Below are positions 35,712 through 47,488 of a stretch of DNA of 64,000 bases, in pieces. This DNA is from Gluconacetobacter azotocaptans (GTDB taxonomy: Bacteria; Pseudomonadota; Alphaproteobacteria; Acetobacterales; Acetobacteraceae): positions 1 through 64,000 of the forward strand of contig NZ_JABEQF010000008.1 in the NCBI RefSeq assembly GCF_014174355.1, written 5' to 3'. The position numbers and the translations under genes were made by a program. Below the pieces are notes generated by a model that was not told the origin of the DNA, made no database searches, and was given only the letters and a program-made list of their open reading frames with translations. The stretch's first letter is position 1; each line of letters starts with the position of its first letter.

Positions 35712-35875
35712 GAAGCTGTTTGATAAAATGGGTATGCCGGCGATCCGACGCGCGTTTTCTGTGCTCCGATGCTCACGGCCGTTAAGGCCGCTCCGCTTCG
35801 GTGCTCGAAAACACACGCCGGGCGTGCCGCTGCGCGGCACTCTCGCTCGGCCTGCCCACTTTTCAAACAGCTTCT
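35711..35875. repeat. Structured intergenic repeat, copy 2 (between dnaN and recF)
   Basis: The left arm at 35711-35739 pairs with the right arm at 35848-35875. The outer 13 bp (AGAAGCTGTTTGA) are perfect, and the inner part has one bulge, a wobble and two mismatches. The interior repeats copy 1 (about 77 of 85 bases from 35740), including the hairpin CGGCC/GGCCG with a changed loop (GTTAA instead of AGCAA). Its second hairpin is GTGCCGC/GCGGCAC (35824-35840), replacing the GCGCCC/GGGCGC of copy 1. The arms differ in sequence from copy 1 but keep pairing. No coding sequence is supported. Confidence 0.8.
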
Positions 35876-35898
35876 GACCGGGAGTCGTCAGGGTCGCC

Positions 35899-37029
35899 AT
35901 GGCGCGTCTCGAACGGCTGGCCCTGACTGATTTCAGGAATTACCGCCATCTGGTCTGGCGGCCGTCTTCGCCTGTGGCGGTGGTGACGGGCGAAAACGGC
36001 AGCGGCAAGACCAATTTGCTGGAGGCCCTGTCGCTGCTGGTGCCCGGGCGTGGCCTGCGGGGTGCGCGCAATGCGGAGATCGTGCGGCATGGCGTGTCGG
36101 CCTGGGGCGTCGCCGCACGGTTCGGCAGCGGTGCCGCCCTGCCCGTCGATATTGCAACCGGCAGCGACCCGGCCCGACCCGAACGACGGGTCTTCCGGAT
36201 GGATGGCGAGACACTGCGCAGCCAGGCCGGCCTGTCCGATCATCTGTCCGCCGTCTGGCTGACCCCGCAAATGGATCGCCTGTTCCTGGAGGGGTTGCCC
36301 GGCCGCCGCCGCTTCCTGGACCGGCTGGTGCTGGCGCTGGAACCGGGACACGCGCGCGAACTGGCCGCCCACGACCAGGCGATGGCGCAGCGGAACAGGC
36401 TGCTGGCGACGGGCCAGGCCGATCCGGCCTGGCTGGCGGCGCTGGAGGATTCGATGGCCCGGCACGCGGTGGCGGCTTCGGCGGCCCGCCTGGCGCTGGT
36501 GGCGCATCTGAACGAGGCCGGCGGAAGCGCGGTTCCCGACGGGTTTCCCCCCGCCCGGCTGGACATCGCCTGCGCCATTGCCGAGCGCCTGCGTGATCGC
36601 CCCGCCTTGGCGGTCGAGGACTGGCTGCGTGCGCGCCTGGCTGCCGATCGGCCGGCCGATGCCGCGCGCGGCGGCAGCGGCACGGGGGCGCACCGCACCG
36701 ACCTGGCCCTGTCGGACCGGGCGACCGGCCGTGCGGCGGGGCAGGCCAGCACCGGCCAGCAGAAGGCGTTGCTGCTGGGCGTGATATTGGCGCATGCGGC
36801 CCTGATGGCGCGCACCCGGGGCGACGCGCCGATGATCCTGCTGGACGAGCCGCTGGTGCATCTGGACCGCACGCGGCGCGACGCCCTGTTCAGGACCATC
36901 GGCAGCTTCGACACCACGGTCCTGATGACTGGTACCGATGCCGAGCAGTTCCTGCCCCTGCGCGACCTTGCTGCGTTCGTGACCCCGCGCGACGATGAAC
37001 TGCGCCCCCTGTTTCCCCCCGTGTCCTGA
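35899..37029 (+). CDS. recF: DNA replication and repair protein RecF
   Basis: The 376-residue SMC-like ATPase has N-terminal LERLALTDFRNYRHL, Walker A TGENGSGKTNLLEA, signature region TGQQKALLLGVILA and Walker B MILLDEPLVHLD. It loads RecA at gaps with RecO and RecR. GGGAGTCGTCAGGG upstream provides the ribosome site for ATG 35899. Its start lies 23 nt after the structured repeat, which may separate its transcription from dnaN. Confidence 0.95.
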   Translation: MARLERLALTDFRNYRHLVWRPSSPVAVVTGENGSGKTNLLEALSLLVPGRGLRGARNAEIVRHGVSAWGVAARFGSGAALPVDIATGSDPARPERRVFRMDGETLRSQAGLSDHLSAVWLTPQMDRLFLEGLPGRRRFLDRLVLALEPGHARELAAHDQAMAQRNRLLATGQADPAWLAALEDSMARHAVAASAARLALVAHLNEAGGSAVPDGFPPARLDIACAIAERLRDRPALAVEDWLRARLAADRPADAARGGSGTGAHRTDLALSDRATGRAAGQASTGQQKALLLGVILAHAALMARTRGDAPMILLDEPLVHLDRTRRDALFRTIGSFDTTVLMTGTDAEQFLPLRDLAAFVTPRDDELRPLFPPVS

Positions 37030-37064
37030 TTTCGGCCGGCGGATGCTGGTTCGCCGGGCGGTAA

Positions 37065-39587
<2,523 letters not shown>

Positions 39588-39600
39588 GACAGGACCCGCG

Positions 39601-40383
39601 ATGATCCGGGCGATCGTTCGCGTCCTGGCACTGGGCGCCGGCCTGGTGGCGGGGCCCGTGCTGGCGGCGGACATGCCGCCGCAGGTCGACCAGACCTATG
39701 CCGTGTACAGCCATGGCTTCCGGGTGCTGGCGATCTCGGCGCGTTACAGCATGACGCCCACGGGGTACGCCATTCGCGCGACGATGCAGAGCGGCGGCCT
39801 GATGGGGCTGCTGTTCCATATGAACATCACCTCGCAGGCGACGGGCCGGTTCGTCGACGATGGGGTCCAGCCGCTGACCTATGACAGCGCGGGCTTCTCG
39901 CGAGGGGCCGACCGGCATGTGGTCATGGCCTATGACGACGGCCGCGCGCGGATTGCCCTGCAAACCCCGCCCGAGACCGGGCGCGACCCGATCCCGGCCG
40001 ACGACCTTGCCCCGGCGGTGGATTCCCTCAGTGCCCTGATGCGGCTGCAACAGGCGGTGCGGACCCGTCATGCCTGCGACGGGTCCGCCATCGTGTTCGA
40101 CGGTGTGCGCCTGCTGCGCATGGAGGCCCGGACAGTCGGTGCCGGGCAGATGCCCGACGATTCGCGCCAGCCCTATCGCGGCACGGCGTTCCGCTGCGAT
40201 TTCAGCGACGTGCAGATCGCCGGGTTTCGCCGGTCGGAGGGACCAGACTCCCCGGCCCGCCGTCCCATCCTGGGCAGCGTGTGGTTCCAGGATGTTCCGG
40301 GGATCGGGGAGACCGCCGTGCGGATCGTGTTCGACCATCCGAAGCTGGGTCGGCTGATGGTCATGCTGCGGCCGGAGGGCTGA
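39601..40383 (+). CDS. DUF3108 domain-containing exported protein
   Basis: The 260-residue protein has a signal peptide (about 1-22, ending VLAA) and a DUF3108-like beta-rich body: YAVYSHGFRVLAISARY, then VQPLTYDSAGFSRG and a C-terminal VWFQDVPGIGETAVRIVFD. Two cysteines about 45 residues apart (CDGSAIVF and FRCDFS) may form a disulfide in the periplasm. Function of the family is unknown. It follows gyrB by 13 nt and converges on gph with a 13-nt gap. Confidence 0.72.
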   Translation: MIRAIVRVLALGAGLVAGPVLAADMPPQVDQTYAVYSHGFRVLAISARYSMTPTGYAIRATMQSGGLMGLLFHMNITSQATGRFVDDGVQPLTYDSAGFSRGADRHVVMAYDDGRARIALQTPPETGRDPIPADDLAPAVDSLSALMRLQQAVRTRHACDGSAIVFDGVRLLRMEARTVGAGQMPDDSRQPYRGTAFRCDFSDVQIAGFRRSEGPDSPARRPILGSVWFQDVPGIGETAVRIVFDHPKLGRLMVMLRPEG

Positions 40384-40396
40384 TCGCACCCAGGCT

Positions 40397-41089
40397 TTAC
40401 GCCGGCACCAGTTGCGCCGCGAGATGCGGAATTTCGACCATCGCGTCGGCCCCGACGGTGGCCCCGGCTTCCATTTCGGGCCGGCCGTAGCCCCAGCGGG
40501 CGAAGACCGAGCCGACATGCGCGCCCGTCGCCGCCAGGATGTCATTGTGATGATCGCCCACCATGATCGCACGGGCCGGCATGCCGTGCGCCAGGCCGAT
40601 GGTGCCCAGCAGATGCGCGGGGTCGGGTTTGCGGACAGGGAAGCTGTCGCCGCCGCCGATTGCGTCGAACCATCCGTCCAGCCCCAGAGCCGATACGATT
40701 CGCCGTGCGGCCTCGACCGGTTTGTTGGTGCAGATCGCCAGCATCCAGCCGTCGGCCTTCAACGTTTCCAGCGCGTAGGTGGTGCCGGGGAAGGGGCGCG
40801 ACAGTTCGGTGGATCGGGGCGTGTAGTCGGCCATGTAGCGTGCCGCTGCCTGCTGCGGGTCGATCGACGCGGCGGCGTCCCCCGCATGGGCCAGCAGGCG
40901 CCGGACCAGGGCCGCGACGCCGTCGCCCACCATCGGGCGCACGATGTCCGGGGTGACGCCGGGCAGGCCGTACGAGGTCAGCAGGCGGTCGGCGCAGGCC
41001 GCCAGGTCGGGGAGGCTGTCCAGAAGGGTGCCGTCCATGTCGAACACGGCCAGGCGGGGGGCTGAGGAACGGGGACACTGTAGCGTCAT
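40397..41089 (-). CDS. gph: HAD-family phosphatase, probable phosphoglycolate phosphatase
   Basis: The 230-residue HAD hydrolase has motif I FDMDGTLLDS, a helical cap, motif II ICTNKP, Lys in RKPDPAHL and motif IV MVGDHHNDILAA. Cap type and length match Gph, which removes 2-phosphoglycolate formed during DNA repair. Motif IV has HH where Gph usually has SxxD, so specificity is inferred. CAGGAG lies 9 nt upstream of ATG 41089. It is divergent from glmU with 108 nt between. Confidence 0.8.
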   Translation of the reverse strand: MTLQCPRSSAPRLAVFDMDGTLLDSLPDLAACADRLLTSYGLPGVTPDIVRPMVGDGVAALVRRLLAHAGDAAASIDPQQAAARYMADYTPRSTELSRPFPGTTYALETLKADGWMLAICTNKPVEAARRIVSALGLDGWFDAIGGGDSFPVRKPDPAHLLGTIGLAHGMPARAIMVGDHHNDILAATGAHVGSVFARWGYGRPEMEAGATVGADAMVEIPHLAAQLVPA

Positions 41090-41197
41090 GACGGAAACTC
41101 CTGCGGGGCGGTCGATGCAGTATTCCGTAAATCTAAGTGATGGTCATGGTCCCATCATGGATTTGACGCGGCGTCCCCCGCCCGCTACCCGCAAAAC

Positions 41198-42571
41198 ATG
41201 AATGCCACAGCAGAGTCCGCCCCCGTGAGGGGCACGGCCGCCCATCGTCCCGCCACGGCCGTCATCCTGGCGGCCGGGCTGGGCACCCGCATGAAATCCG
41301 ACCGGCCCAAGGTCATGCATCCGCTGGCCGGGCGCCCGATGCTGCGTTACCTGCTGGACAATGCGGCGTCGGTCTTCGACCGGATCGTGGTGGTGGTCGG
41401 ACCGGGCATGGAGCAGGTCGCGTCCCTGGCCGCCCCCCACGCGGTGGTCGTCCAGCACGACCGCCTGGGGACCGCGCACGCAGCCCTGCAGGCGGCCGAC
41501 CTGTTCGGTGACGGCGACGTGGCGATCCTGTACGGGGACAACCCCCTGATCACCGCCGACACCATGCGCCGCCTGCTGGCCTGCCGGGCCGAGGATGGGG
41601 TGGGGCTGGCGCTGCTGGCGATGCGGCCGCGCGATCCGGCCCGCTATGGCCGTGTCGTGACCGAAGGCGGGCTGGTCCGGCGCATCGTCGAATGGGCGGA
41701 CGCAACTCCGCAGGAGCGGGCGATTGATCTGTGCAACGCCGGGGTGCTGTGCGCCGGGGCCGACGCCTTCGGCGCGTGGCTGCACGCGGTCGGCAACGAC
41801 AATGCCAAGGGCGAGTATTACCTGGGGGACGTCGTGGCCCAGGCGGTGGCGGACGGACGGCAGGTCCGCGCCGTAGAGGCAGCCGAGGACGAACTGCGCG
41901 GCATCAATTCCCGCGCCGAACTGGCCGAGGCCGAGGCCTGCGTCCAGGGACGGCTGCGGGCTGCGGCGCTGGACGGCGGGGCGACGCTGGTCGCGCCCGA
42001 GACGGTGTTCCTGTCCGCCGACACGGTGCTGGAGCCCGACGTGACAGTGCAGCCGCATGTCGTGTTCGGCCCCGGCGTGACGGTGCGGCGCGGGGCGGAG
42101 ATCCGGGCGTTCAGCCATCTGGAAGGCTGCGTCGTCGGGCCGGGGGCGCTGATCGGCCCGTATGCCCGCCTGCGGCCGGGCAGCGATGTCGGGCCCGACG
42201 CGCATGTCGGCAATTTTGTGGAATTGAAGGCCGTGACGATGGGGGCGGGGGCCAAGGCCAACCACCTGACATATCTGGGTGATGCCACCGTCGGCCCAGG
42301 AACGAACATCGGGGCGGGGACGATAAGCTGTAACTACGACGGGGTGTTCAAGCACCGGACGACGATCGGGGAGGGGTGTTTCATCGGATCGGACTCGATC
42401 CTGGTGGCGCCGGTCGCCATCGGCGACGGGGCGCTGGTCGCCGCCGGCAGCGTGATTACCGAGGATGTGCCGCCCGGCGCCCTGGCGCTGGGCCGGGCGC
42501 GGCAGACCAACAAGGACGGGCGGGGCGCTGCAATGCGCGCGGCCCTGCGCAAGAAGAAGGAACAGGGCTGA
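41198..42571 (+). CDS. glmU: Bifunctional N-acetylglucosamine-1-phosphate uridyltransferase / glucosamine-1-phosphate acetyltransferase
   Basis: The 457-residue enzyme has an N-terminal pyrophosphorylase (LAAGLGTRMKSDRPKVMHPL, YGDNPLI) and a C-terminal left-handed beta helix with hexapeptide repeats (ALIGPYARLRPGSDVG, GDATVGPGTNIGAGTISCNYDG). It makes UDP-GlcNAc for peptidoglycan and lipid A. No recognisable ribosome site lies before ATG 41198 (the preceding bases are CCCGCAAAAC), so the message may be leaderless or the start poorly translated. The glmS ATG overlaps its TGA stop by one base. Confidence 0.96.
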   Translation: MNATAESAPVRGTAAHRPATAVILAAGLGTRMKSDRPKVMHPLAGRPMLRYLLDNAASVFDRIVVVVGPGMEQVASLAAPHAVVVQHDRLGTAHAALQAADLFGDGDVAILYGDNPLITADTMRRLLACRAEDGVGLALLAMRPRDPARYGRVVTEGGLVRRIVEWADATPQERAIDLCNAGVLCAGADAFGAWLHAVGNDNAKGEYYLGDVVAQAVADGRQVRAVEAAEDELRGINSRAELAEAEACVQGRLRAAALDGGATLVAPETVFLSADTVLEPDVTVQPHVVFGPGVTVRRGAEIRAFSHLEGCVVGPGALIGPYARLRPGSDVGPDAHVGNFVELKAVTMGAGAKANHLTYLGDATVGPGTNIGAGTISCNYDGVFKHRTTIGEGCFIGSDSILVAPVAIGDGALVAAGSVITEDVPPGALALGRARQTNKDGRGAAMRAALRKKKEQG

Positions 42572-44394
42572 TGTGCGGCATTGTGGGTGTCGTCGGCAGC
42601 AATCAGGCCGCCCCGGTGATCTTCGGCGCACTGCGTCGCCTGGAATATCGCGGATACGATTCCGCCGGGATCGCTACCCTGGTGGATGGGCGGATCGAAC
42701 GGCGGCGCGCGGCGGGCAAGCTGGATCATCTGGCGGCGCTGCTGGAGCGGATGCCGCTGGCGGGCATCACCGGGATCGGCCACACCCGCTGGGCGACCCA
42801 TGGCGCGCCGACCGAAAACAATGCTCACCCCCACGGCACCGCGCGCGTGTCGGTGGTTCATAACGGGATCATCGAGAATTTCGAGGAGCTGCGCCGGGAA
42901 CTGGAAGCCGCCGGCCAGGTCTTCACCACCGAAACCGATAGCGAGACCATCGCCCAGATGGTCGATTTCCATCTGGCCCGGGGCCTGTCGCCGCGTGACG
43001 CGGCCTTCGCCACCCTGCGCCGGCTGGAAGGCGCCTATGCACTGGCCATGATCTTCGCCGGCCACGACGGCCTGGTCATCGGCGCGCGGCACGGCGCGCC
43101 GCTGGTCGTGGGATATGGCGAGAACGAGATGTTCCTGGGCTCCGACAGCCTGGCGCTGGCGCCGCTGACGCGCCGGATCGCCTATATGGATGACGGGGAC
43201 TGGGTGGTCGTGACCCCCGAGGGTGCCGAATTCTTCGACGCGTCGGGCGAGCGGGTGGCGCGCGAGATCCGCGTCACCGCCCTGATCGCCGGCGCGATCG
43301 GCAAGGACGGCTACCGCCATTACATGGAAAAGGAACTGCACGAGCACCCGGTGGTGATCGGCCAGACCCTGCAGCGCCTGATCGACCCGGCCACCCGCCG
43401 GGTGGTCCTGCCGGACCTGCCCTTCGACATGGCGTCGGTTCCCCGTGCGGTGATCACGGCGTGCGGTTCGGCGTTCTATGCCGGCATGATCGGGCGCTAC
43501 TGGCTGGAAAGCGTGGCGCGGATTCCGGTCGATATCGATGTGGCCAGCGAAATGCGCTACCGCGACCCGCCGCTGACCCCGGGTGGGATGGGCCTGCTGA
43601 TTTCCCAATCCGGCGAGACCGCCGACACGCTGGCGGCCCTGCGCGGCATGCGCGCGCACCGCCAGCACATCGTGTCGGTCCTGAATGTCGAGCAGAGCAC
43701 GATGGCCCGCGAAAGCGACGTCGTGCTGGGGACCGCGGCGGGGCCGGAAATCTCGGTCGCCAGCACCAAGGCGTTCACCGCGCAATTGTCCGTCCTGGCG
43801 TGTCTGGCCATCGCGGCCGGTCGCCAGCGCGGCGTCGTGTCGCCCGACCAGGAACAGGCGCTGGTCGCCTCTCTGCTGGACCTGCCCAGCCGCGCCGGCG
43901 AGGTGTTCGACCAGGCCGACGCCATCCGCCGGATGGCGGCCGTCATCGCGGGGGCGCGGGATGTGCTTTACCTTGGGCGCGGATCGTCCTTCCCGGTGGC
44001 CCTGGAAGGGGCGCTGAAGCTCAAGGAAGTGTCGTACATTCACGCCGAGGCCTATGCGGCGGGCGAGATGAAGCACGGGCCGATCTCGCTGATCGACCAG
44101 ACGGTGCCGATCGTGGCGACCGTGCCCTCGGGACGCCTGTTCGAGAAGACGCTGTCGAATCTTCAGGAGGCCCGCGCGCGCGGCGGCCGCCTGCTGGTCT
44201 TTACCGATACGCAGGGGGCGGAACGCCTGCGGGGCATCGCGGAAATCGTGGTCGCGATTCCGACCGTCGACGAGTTTACCGCACCGGTTTTGCAGACCAT
44301 TCCTGTCCAGATGCTGGCCTACGAGGTCGCGTTGCTGAAAGGTACCGACGTCGATCAGCCCCGCAACCTCGCCAAATCCGTGACGGTCGAATAA
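42571..44394 (+). CDS. glmS: Glutamine-fructose-6-phosphate aminotransferase (isomerizing)
   Basis: The 607-residue enzyme starts with the catalytic Cys of the glutaminase domain (MCGIVGVVG), followed by RLEYRGYDSAGIA and GHTRWATHG. Two SIS sugar-isomerase domains follow (ITACGSAFYAGMIG, SQSGETADTLAALR, LGRGSSFPVALEGALKLKE), ending in KSVTVE. It makes glucosamine 6-phosphate, feeding GlmM and GlmU. The TGATG overlap with glmU indicates cotranslation. A GC-rich hairpin follows at 44420. Confidence 0.97.
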   Translation: MCGIVGVVGSNQAAPVIFGALRRLEYRGYDSAGIATLVDGRIERRRAAGKLDHLAALLERMPLAGITGIGHTRWATHGAPTENNAHPHGTARVSVVHNGIIENFEELRRELEAAGQVFTTETDSETIAQMVDFHLARGLSPRDAAFATLRRLEGAYALAMIFAGHDGLVIGARHGAPLVVGYGENEMFLGSDSLALAPLTRRIAYMDDGDWVVVTPEGAEFFDASGERVAREIRVTALIAGAIGKDGYRHYMEKELHEHPVVIGQTLQRLIDPATRRVVLPDLPFDMASVPRAVITACGSAFYAGMIGRYWLESVARIPVDIDVASEMRYRDPPLTPGGMGLLISQSGETADTLAALRGMRAHRQHIVSVLNVEQSTMARESDVVLGTAAGPEISVASTKAFTAQLSVLACLAIAAGRQRGVVSPDQEQALVASLLDLPSRAGEVFDQADAIRRMAAVIAGARDVLYLGRGSSFPVALEGALKLKEVSYIHAEAYAAGEMKHGPISLIDQTVPIVATVPSGRLFEKTLSNLQEARARGGRLLVFTDTQGAERLRGIAEIVVAIPTVDEFTAPVLQTIPVQMLAYEVALLKGTDVDQPRNLAKSVTVE

Positions 44395-44419
44395 GCGCCC
44401 GCGCGGCCATGGCGGCCCG

Positions 44420-44449
44420 CCCATGCCCGCCGGACAGGTCGGGCATGGG
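44420..44449 (+). terminator. Hairpin after glmS, possible terminator
   Basis: CCCATGCCCG (44420-44429) pairs perfectly with CGGGCATGGG (44440-44449) across a 10-nt loop, 25 nt after the glmS stop. No T-run follows, so termination is uncertain. The stretch to thiO shows no TPP riboswitch signature. Confidence 0.45.
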
Positions 44450-44539
44450 TGCCGGGCGTTGTCATGAACGGCGAGAGGATGTTTCCTCCCTCGGGTTGTC
44501 CGCCAGGCGTGACTCGGAAGCCGGCGAGAGGGAGCGACG

Positions 44540-45538
44540 ATGATGGAACACAGCGGATCGGAACAGGCCGGCGCGCGGCCACGGGTCCTGGTCCGGGGGG
44601 CGGGGGTGGCCGGCCTGGTCACCGCCGTGACATTGGCCGAGCGCGGCGCCGACGTGACGCTGGTCGAAATCGGGCCGCGGGTCGGGTCGGGGGCGTCGTG
44701 GATGGCCGGCGGCATGCTCGCGCCGTGGTGCGAGGCCGAAGCCGCGCCGCCCGAGGTGACGCGGCAATCGGTCGATTCGCTCGATTGGTGGGATGCGCAT
44801 GTGCCGGGCGTGGTGCGCAACGGCAGCCTTGTCCTGGCCCCGCCTCGCGACGTCGGCGAGATCGCCCGGTTCGCCCGGCGCACCAGCCATTTCGAAACCG
44901 TCGACGGGGACGCGATCGCCAGGCTGGAACCCGATCTGGGCGGCCGGTTCGGCAAGGGGCTGTTCTTTCCCGACGAAGGGCACGTCGATCCGCGTAAAGC
45001 GCTGTGCGCCCTGCGCGACCGTCTGGTGGATCTGGGGGGGAATGTCCGGTTCGACGCGCCGGCGGACCATTCGGATGCCGGGTACGATCGCGTGGTCGAT
45101 TGCACGGGAATCGCCGCGCGGTTGCGGCTTGCCGGCCTGCGCGGGGTACGGGGCGAGATGCTGCTGCTGCGCTGCCCCGACGTGACGCTGGACCGGTCGG
45201 TGCGCATGCTGCATCCGCGCATCCCGGTTTACATCGTCCCGCGCGCCGACCATCTGTTCATGGTAGGCGCGACGATGGTGGAAAGCGAGAACGCGGGCGG
45301 CATGACGTTGCGGTCCATGGTGGAATTGCTGACGGCCGCCTATGTGCTGCACCCCGCCTTCGGCGAAGCTGAAATCGTCGAAAGCGGCGTCGGCCTGCGT
45401 CCGGCCTATCCGGACAACATGCCGGCCGTGACCCAGGACGGCCGGACGGTTTATGTGAACGGGATGTACCGGCATGGCTTCCTGCTGTCGCCGGCCCGCG
45501 CGCGGCAGGCCGCCGATATCGTGTTCGGCGTCGCCTGA
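44540..45538 (+). CDS. thiO: Glycine oxidase ThiO
   Basis: The 332-residue FAD-dependent amine oxidase has the nucleotide motif VAGLVTAVTLAERGADVTLVE near the N-terminus, GASWMAGGMLAPWCEAE and the C-terminal GLRPAYPDNMPAV, then NGMYRHGFLLSPA typical of ThiO. It oxidises glycine to the imine used by ThiG for the thiazole ring, replacing the oxygen-sensitive ThiH. ATG 44540 (with an immediate second ATG) follows GAGAGGGAG. It leads the thiO-thiS-thiG-thiE operon. Confidence 0.93.
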   Translation: MMEHSGSEQAGARPRVLVRGAGVAGLVTAVTLAERGADVTLVEIGPRVGSGASWMAGGMLAPWCEAEAAPPEVTRQSVDSLDWWDAHVPGVVRNGSLVLAPPRDVGEIARFARRTSHFETVDGDAIARLEPDLGGRFGKGLFFPDEGHVDPRKALCALRDRLVDLGGNVRFDAPADHSDAGYDRVVDCTGIAARLRLAGLRGVRGEMLLLRCPDVTLDRSVRMLHPRIPVYIVPRADHLFMVGATMVESENAGGMTLRSMVELLTAAYVLHPAFGEAEIVESGVGLRPAYPDNMPAVTQDGRTVYVNGMYRHGFLLSPARARQAADIVFGVA

Positions 45539-45570
45539 ACGCTTCGGCACGGAGGGCGAAGGAGGGGAAG

Positions 45571-45768
45571 ATGAAAATTCTGGTGAACGAGGAAACGCGC
45601 GAGGTCTCGACCACCACCCTTGCCGGCCTGCTGGACGAGCTGGGTTATGGCGACGCACGGGTGGCCACGGCGGTGGATGGCGATTTCGTGCCGGCCTCCC
45701 GCCGGGGGGGGCATATGCTGGCCGAAGGGGCGCGGATCGAGATCCTGGCCCCCATGCAGGGAGGCTGA
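45571..45768 (+). CDS. thiS: Sulfur carrier protein ThiS
   Basis: The 65-residue ubiquitin-like protein ends in the required Gly-Gly (PMQGG), which becomes a thiocarboxylate that donates sulfur to the thiazole. The N-terminus MKILVNEETREVS and the FVPASRRG segment fit the family. GAAGGAGGGG precedes the ATG. It sits between thiO and thiG, with 3 nt to thiG. Confidence 0.95.
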   Translation: MKILVNEETREVSTTTLAGLLDELGYGDARVATAVDGDFVPASRRGGHMLAEGARIEILAPMQGG

Positions 45769-45771
45769 GCC

Positions 45772-46542
45772 ATGTTGTTCTACGGCACAGAATTGTCGTC
45801 CCGACTGATGCTGGGCACGGCGCAATATCCGTCGCCCGAGATCCTGGCCGACGCGGTGCGTGCGGCCCAGGCCGGGGTCGTCACCGTCTCGCTGCGGCGG
45901 GAATCGGCCGGGCTGCGGGCCGGGCAGGCCTTCTGGTCCATGATCCGCGACCTGGGCGTGCCCGTCCTGCCCAATACCGCCGGCTGCCACACGGTGAAGG
46001 ACGCGGTCACCACGGCCCACATGGCGCGCGAGGTGTTCGAGACCGACTGGATCAAGCTGGAGGTCATCGGCGAGTCCGATACGCTGCAACCCGACATGTT
46101 CGCCCTGGTCGAGGCCGCGCGCATCCTGACCGAGGACGGGTTCAAGGTCTTTCCCTACATGACCGAGGATCTGGTCGGCGCGGAACGGCTGTTGCAGGCG
46201 GGATGCGAGGTCCTGATGCCGTGGGGCGCGCCGATCGGGTCGGGCAAGGGGCTGAACAATCTATTCGGCCTGAGGGCACTGCGGGCGCATTTCCCCGATG
46301 TGCCGTTGGTCGTCGATGCCGGGATCGGCCTGCCGTCTCATGCCGCGCAGGCGATGGAACTGGGATATGACGCCGTGCTGATCAATACGGCCGTGGCGCG
46401 GGCCGGCGACCCGGCGGCGATGGCGGGGGCCTTCCGCCTGGCGGTCGAGGCCGGCCGGATCGCCCGCCAGGCCGACCCGATGGAGGAACGTGACATGGCG
46501 GTGCCTTCCACCCCCGTCCTGGGCCGGGCGGTGCTGGCATGA
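45772..46542 (+). CDS. thiG: Thiazole synthase
   Basis: The 256-residue TIM-barrel enzyme combines deoxyxylulose phosphate, dehydroglycine and the ThiS thiocarboxylate. Visible are [26 protein letters not shown], the active-site Lys in [25 protein letters not shown] and [19 protein letters not shown]. The last four nucleotides overlap the thiE start (ATGA). Confidence 0.96.
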   Translation: MLFYGTELSSRLMLGTAQYPSPEILADAVRAAQAGVVTVSLRRESAGLRAGQAFWSMIRDLGVPVLPNTAGCHTVKDAVTTAHMAREVFETDWIKLEVIGESDTLQPDMFALVEAARILTEDGFKVFPYMTEDLVGAERLLQAGCEVLMPWGAPIGSGKGLNNLFGLRALRAHFPDVPLVVDAGIGLPSHAAQAMELGYDAVLINTAVARAGDPAAMAGAFRLAVEAGRIARQADPMEERDMAVPSTPVLGRAVLA

Positions 46543-47150
46543 TCCTGCCGTCGAGGATCTATCCCGTCGTCGACCGTGCCGTGTGGGTGGACAGGCTGGG
46601 CGGCGCCGGGGCGCGGCTGATCCAGTTGCGCGTCAAGGATCTGCCGGCCGACGACCTGCTGGCTGAAATCCGGACGGCACGGGCGCTGGCGGCGCGGCAT
46701 GGCGTATGCCTGGTGCTGAACGATTACTGGCAACTGGCGCTGGATGAAGGGATCGATTTCATTCACCTGGGCCAGGAGGACCTCGACACCGCCGACCTGG
46801 CCGCCGTCAGGCGGGGCGGGATCCGGCTGGGGGTCAGCACGCATGCGCCGGACGAACTGGATCGCGCGCTGTCGGTCGGGCCCGATTACGTGGCGCTCGG
46901 CCCGGTCTGGCCGACGAAGCTGAAACAGATGCCCTGGGCGCCGCAGGGGGTGGAACGGCTGGGTGAATGGAAGCGCCTGGTCGGGCCGGTGCCGCTGGTC
47001 GCCATCGGCGGCATCACGCTGGCCCGGGCCGCGGCCTGCATCGCGGCCGGGGCGGATTGCGTATCGGCTGTGTCCGATTTTATCGGCGCGCCCGACCCCG
47101 AAGGGCAGGTGCGGGCCTGGTTGGCGGCTACCGCCGACCCGTCCGAATGA
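46539..47150 (+). CDS. thiE: Thiamine-phosphate synthase
   Basis: The 203-residue TIM-barrel enzyme joins the pyrimidine and thiazole moieties. It has RLIQLRVKD at the N-terminus, [50 protein letters not shown] and [12 protein letters not shown]. The usual GPxFxT-TK phosphate loop reads GPVWPTKLK. It closes the thi operon. Neither thiC nor thiD is in the window; thiL is at 16.2 kb. Confidence 0.93.
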   Translation: MILPSRIYPVVDRAVWVDRLGGAGARLIQLRVKDLPADDLLAEIRTARALAARHGVCLVLNDYWQLALDEGIDFIHLGQEDLDTADLAAVRRGGIRLGVSTHAPDELDRALSVGPDYVALGPVWPTKLKQMPWAPQGVERLGEWKRLVGPVPLVAIGGITLARAAACIAAGADCVSAVSDFIGAPDPEGQVRAWLAATADPSE

Positions 47151-47488
47151 ATGCGCCCCGCGACGCCGTAATGTATCGGGGATGCAGCAATACGTGACCA
47201 TCGGTGCGTTGCCCGATTCCGGCTTGTATGCTTTTTCGGACATGTCGGGATGGCGGAAACGTTAATGTAAAATTCATGCCCGGCACGGGCGGAACCAATG
47301 ACGGGGCATATCCTTACACCGCTGTTTCGATTGCCGTCTTCATCACGGCGACGGCCCCGCCGGGTGGGGCGGGAGGATGAGGTCGGGTGGCCTTCTGTCC
47401 CCGATGTCCTGAAAGGGCCATCATAAATTCATACTTGCCTGCCATAGTAAAACGGTATGGGCGCATGGCGACGAGGAGAGATTAGCGG
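47151..47488 (+). other. Intergenic region between thiE and the antiporter gene
   Basis: The 338-nt stretch has no supported gene. A short GCCCG/CGGGC hairpin at 47278-47290 could end the thi transcript. An AT-richer patch at about 47420-47455 probably holds the antiporter promoter, but I cannot identify firm -35 and -10 elements. Confidence 0.4.

Noticed and set aside
35579-35866. Minus-strand ORF containing CVFEHRSGAALTAVSIGAQK
   Set aside because: It arises from the structured repeat; the matching frame in the other copy shows the same peptide, which reflects repeat identity and not a gene.
44395-44540. TPP riboswitch before thiO
   Set aside because: The conserved THI-box segments are absent; only GC-rich hairpins are seen.
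42334-45222. 962-residue minus-strand ORF
   Set aside because: It is antisense to glmU, glmS and thiO, with low-complexity Arg/Ser/Pro content.
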